From: Symbiodinium natans
Lineage: Eukaryota > Sar > Dinophyceae > Suessiales > Symbiodiniaceae
Assembly: GCA_905221605.1 (NCBI GenBank)
Contig: CAJNDS010002276.1
Location: forward strand, 341,357 to 398,856
Length of the DNA: 57,500 bases
Reading direction: 5' to 3'
Shown here one piece after another: positions 9,237-21,200 of this stretch. Each line of letters opens with the position of its first letter. Within the stretch, counting starts at the first letter, position 1. Position numbers and translations under genes: made by a program. The notes under the pieces were generated by a model. That model searched no databases, had not been told where the DNA came from, and worked only from the letters and a program-made list of their open reading frames with translations.

Positions 9237-12200
9237 CTTGCAGCTTATGGAAGGAAAGGCGAAGGTGAAGCTATGCGTGAAGCTCCGCAAAGAAAGCTGG
9301 TTAATTATTTATTCACACCTGCTACTGGCGAATGGCTGCATCCTACTCTGACTTGCCGCTCTCGCGACTCAGAATCTGACACTTCTGCGCATGCGACAGG
9401 ACAGCACTAGCTGGTCACTTAGTGGATGCTGATGGAAGGCCGTGACAGAAGCTTCCCTGAAAATAGGCATGTGGTCTCCAGGAACACACACACACACACT
9501 CAGCTGCATGAAGGAACGCACAGCATCAGCAAGGGCTTGCCCCAAGTTCGACCTCCCCCCTCCGCTAAACAGCTTTGCTGCTAGCGTTCGACGGACAAGC
9601 TCCGGGCGGTTTAATGGAAGCAAGGCAAGAATTTCACACCACTGGCCCCTTCTTCAAGCACTGGCTACGAAGCTCGCCCAAACATGATGCTGCGGACGTA
9701 AACCATCATGAGCCTGGAAACACACGTACTCAACTCAAAGCCGATGACCACTGTCTTAAATCACATCTTAGCGGCTCTATGAACAGGATGCCGGCAACGT
9801 ACATGAAAAACGTCAGCAAAAAGATGAGGACGAAGATCAATACCGCGAACGGTCTCTCCGTGATCTCTTGCAACCTGGGCGAAGTTGATGCCACTGGTGG
9901 GATCCAAGGTGATCACACGCCGGCTTCTGCTATACATGATGTTGACATGCCTGACTCTCTTGCATCCTACGTATCAGACCATTCAGACCATTGCAGTCGC
10001 CTATCCACGCTGTGTAAGCCACGTGCACCTTGACCCGACTCGTATCTGGACTACTACTGCAGTTTTGGCGTCAGATGCTGCTGCTGCCGCTGGTACAGCT
10101 GCGCCACCACAACCAGGACGTGGACAAGCAAAAATGCCACTGCTGCTATGAAAACTGTATACACCACGGGTCTAAAGTGAAGACGGCGAAAGCATCCTGG
10201 AACCAGTGGTCAAGCAGCCGGTATGCCCACAAGGCGAACGAAGAAGCGGCCATGGATAGCACAAGCCCCCACACCTGAAACAGCCGGACAGGGTTAGGGG
10301 TGCATGAAATCATAGCAGCCACCTGAAGAGACTACCATCCCAGAGACGTGCATCGCAATGAATCTCATGTGGATCCCTACTCCATGAAAAGGCCCTGAGA
10401 AGTTCCAGCTGACACCCTAGTGACCTGACGCAGTGTAGCCCCTAAACCCTGAACCCTAAACCCTAAACCCCAAACTAGGATTCAGACGATGATGAAGGAA
10501 AAGTAAGTCCCATCGGAGTCGAACTGGGACTTGCCGTACCTCAAAGGCATCACCACTTCGACACGGGGCTCGTGGTCTTGAAACAGAAGGTGAGGTTCAG
10601 GGTTCAGGATCTAGGGTTTAGGATGTAGGGATTGAGGGGTTTGGGTTTCGGGCCTACTGGCAGGATAAGGAAGCGGCATGAGGTTCACATGGGGGTTTCC
10701 CGAAACCTTTTTGAGGTCCTTTTTTTAGGGGGAGCCCTCATTTTCGTCAACGCCCACATGCTTCAGATGCTCCAGCACCACAGCTGCCTTGGGCGCCCGC
10801 TGAGGTTATTTTTTCGGGCTTAGGGTTGAAGGCTTCCTGGGTCCATCAGTGATGAAGCGACCGATCCCATTTCCTCATGTGTCCTAAACCCAAGCGTGAA
10901 CGTCTCAACAACCGACCATGGCTTGTCCAGGTCGACTCCCTCTCTTGAAGCCACACTTCCGGCTTTAGACACGTGACAAGTTTCCATCCCCGCTACATCA
11001 CGCTCACTAGCCCAAAGTCCGATGACCGCTATGAGCACGGGTTAGCTATTAGAGCTCCGGTCAACTCGAGTCCCAACAACTCTCCCAACGAAGGCCGCGC
11101 ACCGGCTCGACCCCAATCGACCCTCGAAGCCGGTGGGGCACAGCCAAAGCATCACGTAGCGCTGCCAAAGGAAGAACAGAACGCTGAATGCCAACCTCGC
11201 GCGCCGGTTCGAGTCGTGTTTGGGGGTTGGGCCAAGCCAGGGACTGGACATCGAAGGCCCCAAGATTCGCGATGTCATGCGTACGATGACTTGTGCATCG
11301 AATCCCTACAGCATCGAGGGCCTCTAGGGCCCTAGATCCTGCAACCCAAACCCCCCCTAGAATCCCAGAACCCCAGAAAGAGCATCCCAAAGTGTGCGAA
11401 AGTCCCAGATGCTGGGCGAGCCAGACCCGCATGCTGTAGTCAATGAAATAGAGAGCCGTGAGGGCAATTCCTCGATGGCAAACCCTAAACCCTAAACCCT
11501 AAACCCTAAACCCTAAACTCTAAACCGTCAAGCCCGGGGTACAGCTCTGTGATGAACTGCCAGTCTCAAGCCCCATGCGAGCACACGCGAGGGATTGATC
11601 CTCTAGTTTCGCTGGTCTGGATGGTGAGGCAATGGATTTGTTTGGGGTTTAGGGTTTAGGGTTTAGGGTTTAGGGTTTAGGGTTTAGGGTTTAGGGTTTA
11701 GGGTTTAGGGTTTAGGGCTTAGGGTTTAGCGTTTAGGGTTTAGGGTTTAGGGTTTAGGGTTTAGGGTCACACGAAACCGATCTGCAAGCTTGGCACCTGG
11801 AAAAATAATCACGTAGGTGTACTCCATCCACAGCAGCAGTGGCACCAGCATTTGCGCCTTCTCCGCTTCTCCTCATTTGCGAAGCACACACAGAGGCATG
11901 TGAAGATCCCACGCAAACTATGGAGAAGCAATGTCATCGCTGCTCTCAATGGAAAGGTGGCTCTTGCTGCACCCCCCTCAATCGAAGCTGCCCTACATCC
12001 CAAAACCCGAATCCCCCCCAAACCCCCTGGGCAGTGCATCCGCCTGGACCCTAAACCCTAAACACTAAACCCTAAATCCTACACCCTAAACCCTAAACCC
12101 TAAACCCCCTGGGCAGCCTCTCTGCATCCGCCCTAAACCCTAAACCCTAAACCCTAGCCCTAAACCCTAAACCCTCTCTGCATCCGCCCTAAACCCTAAA

Positions 12201-15200
12201 CCCTAAACCCTAAACCCTAGCCCTAAACCCTGAACCCTCTCTCTGCATGCGCCAGGCTTCGAGCAGTAAGCGTCATGGTGGACCGCGTCTTTGGCAGCAT
12301 TGTGCGGAGAGCCTCCTGGATCCTGGCCTGGCGAACTCAAGGCAGGAGCTTCGCTGAAAGAGGACATGGGGTAGGCAAAGAGGGTTTAGGGTTTTAGGGC
12401 TAGGGTTTAGGGTTTAGGGTTTAGGGTTTAGGGTTTAGGGTTTAGGGTTTAGGGTTTAGGGTTTAGGGTTTAGGGTTTAGGGTTTAGGGTTTAGGGTTTA
12501 GGGTTTAGGGTTTAGGGTTTAGGGTTTAGGGTTAGGAGTGGAGGGGAGGGCCTTCGGAGAGCCACCAATGTTCAGGATGAAGACGGCTCGGAGGGCGAAC
12601 CAAAAGAAGGCCACAGGCCTCAGATCGAGGGGAACACCCAGAGTCCAAAACAGGAAACGAGCCTAGGGTTTAGGGTTTAGGGTTTGGGGTTTCAGGTTTA
12701 GGGTTTAGGGCTTAGGGCTTAGGGCTTAGGGCTTAGGGCTTAGGGCTTAGGGCTTAGGGCTTAGGGCTTAGGGCTTAGGGCTTAGGGCTTAGGGCTTAGG
12801 GCTTAGCGTTGGCAAGTATCCCTCAACTTCAGACTATCATCTCTGTCTTTGGAGAGTGCGCAAGTCAAACTGGGACGCGATACCCGATGGCAACTTGCGG
12901 CTTCACGTGCCGAAACAGGAATGCCTGAATTTCAGAATCGAGAATGTGTATTCCAAAAAAGTAGAGCATTTTCTTACAATAATCTAATCATCTAGCGGCC
13001 TAGTATTATAAAGCGATGTATTACTAGAATGAGCTAATACTGGATAATAAAACATATCAAACTGGTACAATCGTATTCCAGCGAAATCGTAGAACCGTAT
13101 AATTGTTTAACAATATAAGAAAAACAATATAATAGTATAACAATACACCAAAATAACAATATAACAGTGTAACAATACAACAACTTAACAGTACAAAGAT
13201 ACCGTAATACAGTAAAGTAGAAACAACAATACAATAGCATAACAGTATGACAGTGCAAGAGTATAAGATGCTAAGATTCTGACAACATTGATATTGCAAT
13301 ATGAAAATACATGGACGCCAAATCCGAAGATAAGGAGCGCGACACAAGGAAACTAACTCGTAACTCGAACATAGAAACCTGCACGAAAGATGGAAACATA
13401 AGAACAAAAGAACCCTTAACCCTTAACCCTGAACCCTAAGCCCTAAACCCCAAACCCTAAACCCTAGACCCTACAGCGGAAGCTTTGCCAACTTGGGAGG
13501 CGCGCCCGATAACGTTGCCAACCTCGCCAAGCACGTAAAGCCTCAGAGGTTCCACCGGTAGACTCAGGCAGAAGTCAGGCAAGTTGCATATAGTGAAAAA
13601 AAAGCTTAAGGTTTCGGGTTTCGGGTTTCGGGTTTAGGGTTTAGGGTTTAGGGTTTAGGGTTTAGGGTGTAGGGTTAGGGTTGAGGAAAGATTTAGGATG
13701 TTCCCACTTCTACTAACAGTCCTTCATAGGGATTCTAGTAGACCTCATATAGGAGAACATCCCAAATAAAATGTATTCATATGAAGAATCTAAGAACATA
13801 ACAAAACAAATATCATTACATAGTAATAATATACTAGAATAACCACATCAGTGCATTTGGCTAGCAGGGCAAACAACGGCTACTCCAGCACAGCTCTCAG
13901 CTATTCCAGCTGGGGCAACATAATGGTCTGCTCAGTGAAGACGGACCTTGCGTACGAAGCAGCGCAACCGGGTTGGTTTAGGGTTTAGGGTTTGGGGGTG
14001 TGGGGTTTTGGGTTTCGGGTTTAGGGCCGTTTACGGTTGCTTCTACTTCCCACTTCACTCCTATTCTCTTGTGTGTGTGGCCTCGGGTCGCGCAAAAGCA
14101 CAGATGGTCGCCCTCCCCTGGACCGTCCGCGGACCCCCCCCCAACCCCGTCACGCGTTTGAAGAACTTTGTTTACGACTACTTCTAAGTGCAAAGTTGCC
14201 ATAGAAGCATGGTTGTCTTTCATATGCTTCGCCAGAGGTTGCAGGAGGGACTGCAGGACAACAGCAGAGAAAGAGAGAAACACGGAGAGAGAGAGAGAGG
14301 GAGAGAAAGGGCGAAGGAGAAAAACAAAACAAAGAAGAATGAAAGAAGCTGAGACAGATATATGCGTATGCATGTATCTATAATTGAGAAAGAGAAAGCG
14401 AAAGAGAGCCTGTGTTCTTGTCACAGGCAGTCTGTCTCTACTCTGCGAGTCAGATGCCTTTCCAGGTTGAAATTTCGGACATGTCACCTGTGCAACCTTC
14501 CGAAGGAAGGCAACCTTCCGAAGGAAGGCAACCTTCCGAAGGAAGGCAACCTCATCACTAGTAATACGACTAAGGGGGCCTTTCTGTGGTCCTTTGCCTG
14601 CTGTAGAGTGGATCCGACTAACATGTCTAAAATATCCTGGGTTTCCGACCCTTGCCAATGTTGGGGTAAACTCCACACCGGACACTCGACAGATATATCG
14701 GCTTGGGACGTAGAACGACAGCAAAAAGGAAGCCTGCAATCAACCACCTCCGCCACTGGGGCTGGGGAATTAGAGAGTCAGGGTTTAAAACCCTAAACCC
14801 TAAAAGAGTTCAGAGTTCTCCCGCTCTTCCTTGCCCGGTCGTCCCCGCCCATTTGGCCATGGGACAGAAGCGCATCGTAGGCATCGATCTCCGCCGAGGC
14901 AGATCGAAACAGCTCGCGTCGCCAGAGCCACCACTCTGCAGTATGGGCCTATCCAGCGGTTTCACCATTGCTCTGATTCTTTCTGTGTCGATGCTCATTT
15001 TGTTCATGGTTCTTGCTGGTATTTTGTACAGATTTATTACCATCGGGTACTCTTGTTGTGCTTGTTTATGTAGTGCTTCTATTATTCTTGCTACTTGTTG
15101 GTCTTTCCACTCTCAGGGTCAGGAGTTGTTCATCCTTAGGTGGAGCCTCAGATTGCGCCGTAGCCACCGAGCCCGGCAACTCCAATTATGAGGGCCAACT

Positions 15201-18200
15201 CCCCATCTGCGCCACTTCTGAACTGCTATCTGCTGTCTACTTCACACCGAAACGCAACAGCAACGGCTTCCTGACGCGAAAGTTTGCAATCTTCGGCCCA
15301 GTTCATGCCGAGGGCCTCCTCGGGGGGCAAGAAGGTGGAGCTCATCCCGGCTTTGTTGCACTCCTCGGCTCTACGACTCCACGCAGGTGAGGGTGGTGCT
15401 GAAGCTCTTAAATCCCTCATGAGACTTCTTGAGGCCAAGCGCGCCGCCTAAGTCGCCCTATGACCTCGCATCTTGCATCATCGGCTACCCATCACAGACC
15501 CCTGGGATCACGTGTGTGAAGTGCCAATGACGACTGAGACTCTTGGATCAAGACGTAGAGCAACGTGATGGCCTGCACAGGGCTGAAAGATCTTTGCTAC
15601 CTGGGTAAGAGTGCTATTCTCGAGATGACGGCGAGAATCCCAATTGAGGGGAATCTCTGTGCGATTCTACCCTGAGGAGCATAGGGGAAGAAACGCAGAG
15701 CTCAAGTCTACCAACCCCAGGACCCTGAGGGCGGAGAACAAAAAAAACAGAAATCCTCGCGGGTGACCACGGCTAAGGCTTGAACACATCTTTTTGTCTA
15801 GGTATCTTTTTTTCCGATTGGGGTTGGGGATTGGGGGGGGGTGAAGGGCTTCGCCCCCACATTCGTAGACCCACAAAAGATCCGACATCCTGCAAACGAA
15901 GCCCTTCACCCCCCACACACAAGCCCCAAAAAGAGTACCCTAACCCTAAACCCTAAACCTTAAGCCCTAAATCCTAAACCCTAAACCCTAAACTCTGGCA
16001 AAACCGAGGCCGATGCCATGAGCAATGCATTCCAGACGAAGGTGATCTGATCCACCTGATCTAGGGGCCCAAAAAAATCCCAGTTTAGAGTTTAGGGTTT
16101 AGGGTTTAGGGTTTAGGGTTTAGGGTTTAGGGGCAGGGGGCAGGGGGCAGGGGGCAGGGGGCAGGGGGCAGGGGGCAGGGGGCAGGGGGCCCTTATACCC
16201 CAATAGTAGGATTCGTGATTCGTATGATTTGTGTGGGGTTTTTGGGGACCCCCCATGACCTGAAGCACGAGAGGGCTTGGTTCCAGGTTAGCCCTTTTCG
16301 ACCGGCCTTCGCAATGCGGATGAACTTGGCCTCGTCCACGTCGAAGGCTACAGCCGTCTGAATTGCGAAGTTCACGAGCAAGACTCCTCAGATGGTATAG
16401 GTTCTCAAAAAACGGGCCCCTTTTTTGGGTTAGTATGGCGGCCCCGAATATTTAGGGTACCCACAAAAAGGACCAGGATTTTGAGAACTGACCAGATGAG
16501 GTAAGAGCGCTGGTTCTGCCGGCGATGATGTGAACTTTCCCCGTAATCTTTCAGGCCCCCAAGCCCTGCACAAAGGGACCAGAGGCCCTTTGCAGAGTAT
16601 TCGATATGGTGGTGTACCTTATTGGGGTCCTTATTTTGAGGGAACTCTACTATTTGGGGTCTAGTAGGGAATCCCCAACATTCGCAAACCCCAAAAAATT
16701 GCATTCGAGGGGCCCTTGCCCGCCAGCTGTACGCCCTTTGCCCCGCTGGCGCCTTCCAGCGAAGAGTCGTGCCACGGCTTCTGCCTTGCAAGGCCCCTTC
16801 TGTCCCCTGCGGCTTTTTGCTTTTGCTGATTTGGGATTCAACTTAATCAGGGTCCGATTCCAAACGCAGAAGGAAGGATAAAGAAGGCTTTCACACACTG
16901 AACCAGGGGGCATGAAGTAGAAGAACAGCTGGGCCACAACGATGTACACCAGGATGTACGCAAACCTCAGGTTGAAAACGGAATGCCGAAGCTGCTTCAG
17001 CGCAGAGTGTCACTGGACATGCCACGCTTTAATGACAGTGTTGGACGAAAAGAAGGCCGGCGATCCTTGTAAAGCTGCCAACCCCAAAGCCCTATTGCTC
17101 GTTACGGCGAAGCATGAAGATCTGCAGATCCATAGGCCCTCACCGTCAGGTTAGTCCCAACGGCTGTGCTGAGTCTGCTGAGCTACAGTAGATGAACAAG
17201 CATCCCTTTGACAATATACATGGGTAGCAACCTCACGAAGTCGACTATCTTCGCCTAACAGGGGACAGGCTCCGGTTGGCCGGCAACAGGCAACCATAGG
17301 CGAAAGCCCCGACTCCAGGTGAGGACTGATAGCCCAAGCTAGTTGCGCAGTGGGATTGCGGCATCCCAGCGCGAGTTGAGCGCAACGTCGCACGTTGCAC
17401 GCGGCATCAACGTGCTGCAAAGCGCTTCTATCACGAGTAGTGCGCGCATGGGAGGCGCGTTATTCGAGGAAGCACTGCAGCAGGGCATGGTTGAGCTCAA
17501 AGCCAAATAACTGGACTGTTCCAAAGAACCAAGCCCTAAGAACCAGCGAGAGGCGCAGGTCATGCAACATGAGTTCATGCTGGCAGTCGCGTTAACATCT
17601 CTAGAGACTTTCTCAAGGCTCCTGTTGGACATATTCAGGGGCGGGAGCCGGTAAAACCCCTAAACCCTCGACCCTAAACCCGTGGAACCGCCAAAGCTGC
17701 GAAGTGCCTTTATGAGGCATCCAAGCTGCTGGCGTGCCGGCAGCGCTGAAAGAGTGGCGCGTCGTTCCGCCGGAGTCTCCTGTCTGCACGGCTTCTCTCA
17801 GGGTTTTTGCCTCGAATGCCCTCACATGCCAACATGTTCCAATATACGGGCCTCAATTAGAACAGGGGCCATAAGGGAATATTCTTTCCGACCCCTATAT
17901 TACTCACTGTTCTTATCGTGTCTTCGTGAGGTGAGGCGACAGGAAGGGAGTGGTGCGACACATCTCCCAAACCCCATGTCTGGACCTTACGCCTTACGCC
18001 CGTCATCGCCCATCCTCGCGTAGCCTCATGAATTGCTCCGCACACCCCCCAACTACCCACTGAAGCCCAGGAAGCGAAAGCAGAATGTCTGGAAACCTCT
18101 TGCATCACAGGCCTCGGCTTTCCAAAACCGGATGCCATCGGGCTGGTCCCCGCTGAAACGAATCGCAGTCATGTTGATGTCCTGGCCGTGATCTCAGGTG

Positions 18201-21200
18201 AAAAGCGTAGCGAAGTCGGGTGCTTGAGTTTGTCAGGGCAACGGGTGATAGGGTTTCCGAAATTAGGGGTACCTTATTGGGGTCCTTATGAAAAGGGAAT
18301 CCTACTATTTGGGGTCTAATTTTTGGGGCCCTTATGTTTGTGAACCCCCATATGCTTGATCAGCCGCCGGTCCTGGGCATCTGCGTCTCCACCCATGCTG
18401 GGCAGAAGCGCGTGCTTGCGGATGCCTGAGTCTGACTGCTTTCGGGCCCTAAAACCAGCAAGCCTAGCGGCGACGTAAGGTTTAGGGTGCTTGCACAGTA
18501 TAGGCTCTATAGGGGTGCAGGTAGAGATTCGCTCGAGGGTCCACGTTTCACATGTTAAGGCCTTCAAACCCTGGAAGCCCCAAAGCCCTGAAAGCCTGCA
18601 GGGCTTCCAATAGACGAGGTACCTCTTCTTTCTCGAAGGATCCGGATCATGGACACCTTGCGTATGGGGGGTTTCCGACATTCGGGATACCTTATTGGGG
18701 CCCTTATTATCAAGGGAATCCTAGTTAAGACCACTATAGGGGGTCCCTTATGCTTGACACTCCCATATGTGTCCCTAAACATCCTAAACCCTCAGCCTGT
18801 AAATTTATGTGCCAAAACAGTGACATGCCATAGCCCCTTGATGCCTTTTGCTCGCGCCATAAACCCTATAAACCCTCAAATCTTCCAAGGCGTGGACCAA
18901 GGGTAAAAGAGTCCCTTAAATGGAGAACCGTGACTCAAAAGAGAATCTACCTTGTAGTTCTGGGAGGTCAAGGATTTGAAGCAACTAGCATATGGGCCTT
19001 CATACTTCCACCAGGGTCTTGGGGGTTACTATCATATAACAAAGGGGCCGCAGAGGAATACTACTGGTAACCATTCCGACACCTAGTATGCGGATCAGTG
19101 AGGCTGAGCTTGCCTGTGTCGCAAGCATGAGGGGAAAAAAAGGGGGGGGGGGGGGGGGTCAGATTTTCGTTAGGGTTTAGGGTTTAGGGTTTAGGGTTTA
19201 GGGTTTAGGGTTTAGGGTTTAGGGTTTAGGGTTCAGGGTTCAGGGTTTAGGGTTTAGCGTTTAGGGTTTTGGGGTTTAGGTTTAGGGTTTAGGGTTTAGG
19301 CTTTAGGGCTTTCACAAATACCGAAGATGACTAATCTTGGCACTGCTTTCGCCCGTGCTGGGACGCCCAATCGCAGCTCAAGCTCAACAAGATCGGGTCT
19401 AAAGCCTCGAAGCCATCAAGCGTTTCCTAAGACCTGTCAGTGAACCTAGTCGTTCTCTCGGACGCCCCCCAAAGAAGGCCTGGTTTTTGAAGATGATGTA
19501 CGCCCGGCCACTGCCCCTGCAGACATTCGCGGCAAAGTGTTGGGGGTCCCCTAAACCCGAAACCCTAAACCCTAAACCCGCCATCACCAAGACAAGCACT
19601 GCGCCCGACAAGTCAAGACCCCGAAAATGGCACCTCAAGTACTGGGGCAAGATTTCCTTGAGTTCTGCGGCATCGTTCTCCAAATCCTGATCTGAAAACA
19701 CACATATATATATATATATATGTATATACATATAAAAATATAGATATACTTTACAACGTTCAGCTCACGAGTCGGCAGTTCAAGTGCTTTGTATATACAT
19801 GTAGCTAAAAATGTACAATCAGATGTAGTGATATCAAAGCATTAACTTCCAAACAAGGGTCTGCTCAGAAGTCAACGTGATTCCGCGCAATACAAGAATG
19901 CTGAGATCTTGCCACTTTCTAAAGTTTCGTAGGCGACCGAAACCAGCATGCCGTAAACCCTAAACCCTAAACCCTAAACCCCAAACCCTAAACCCTAAAC
20001 CCTAAGCCCTAAGCCCTAAGCCCTAAACCCACGCATAGCCACTTAGTCACCCTATGTCGGGCTTTAGGGCTTAATTAGCTCGGCCGCGAGGGTTGACAGT
20101 TTAGAGTTTAGAGCTCCAAAGGTTAAGGTTTCGGGTTGAGGGCGATTTCTGCGCAATTTGTCAACAGACAAGGATCCAGCTTGAGCTGATCGGGGGACAC
20201 CGAGAAGTCCGTCTTGGCCCAGCCATTCTGGATGTCATCCCACTCCTGAGCATACACACGTCGCTTCTGCGCGAGTAGTCCGCGTCGCAGACACTCCAAA
20301 GTACCACTGAAGAGATGTGCGAAGACAGTTGTTTCAGGGCATGAGCATGCGTGCATCTCCCTCCAAACCTCCACCCCCCACCAACGCGGTGGAAACAAGC
20401 CGATCTGAAGAAGCCACCCCTCCCTTACGGGGCATAAGCTGGACATAACATCCAAGAACTCGGACAAAACATCCAAGTTCTGACATGGGCCGTAGGCTTA
20501 CGTTGTGTCAGAACAAGACGTTGAGGGACGGCCCATGAGACGGCAACATCCAAGAACGCTGAACACTACACCTTGCCCGGCAACTGCACACAGTATGGGC
20601 TCTGTGAAAGGTATCGGAGCTGCTTCTGAGTTTGTGGTGATTGTTTAGTACCCAAAGATGCAAGAAGGCGTCGATGATGTGCTCCAGCATGTCACCGATC
20701 CGCTCTTGGACCTCCTCGGGCATGTGTAGCAGGTCGTACACGATACCTCGGTCGCAGGGATAAAATTTCTCTCAACACCTTTCTCCGGGGCCAAAGAGTC
20801 CAAGCCACTCACGCCATAGATTCGGTCCTGCACAGCACTGGGGGGTCCAGAGCGTTTGAGAGGGCCTGATACCATCCCTTGCACTCATGGCATGACATGA
20901 CTGAATCCTTGCATTCTTAAAAAAAAACTCACTCTTCTTTGCGGATGATGCTTCATGCCTCAGCCTTTCTCCCACCCTAGCTCGATGTTATTCCGGGTGG
21001 GCCAGGGGGCCTGGATACTGAGCTCGTTCTCCAGGCGCTCTTTCAAGGCGCGCTCGGAGGTAACCTTTGCGGCGAGAGGCGGAATGCCGACCGAGATGCC
21101 TCACTTGGAGGCCCTGGGTTCCCTTGCTTGCTTGCTTTACAAGGATATACAGGATATAACCCTTGCTCTACTTATAGGTTAGTAGCAAGGAACCAACATG

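Noticed and set aside
13978-14739. 253-codon minus-strand ORF
   Set aside because: It runs through a CT tract, an 18-bp repeat and a telomere-like block; only the part at 14250-14146 behaves like an exon, with a proper splice acceptor.
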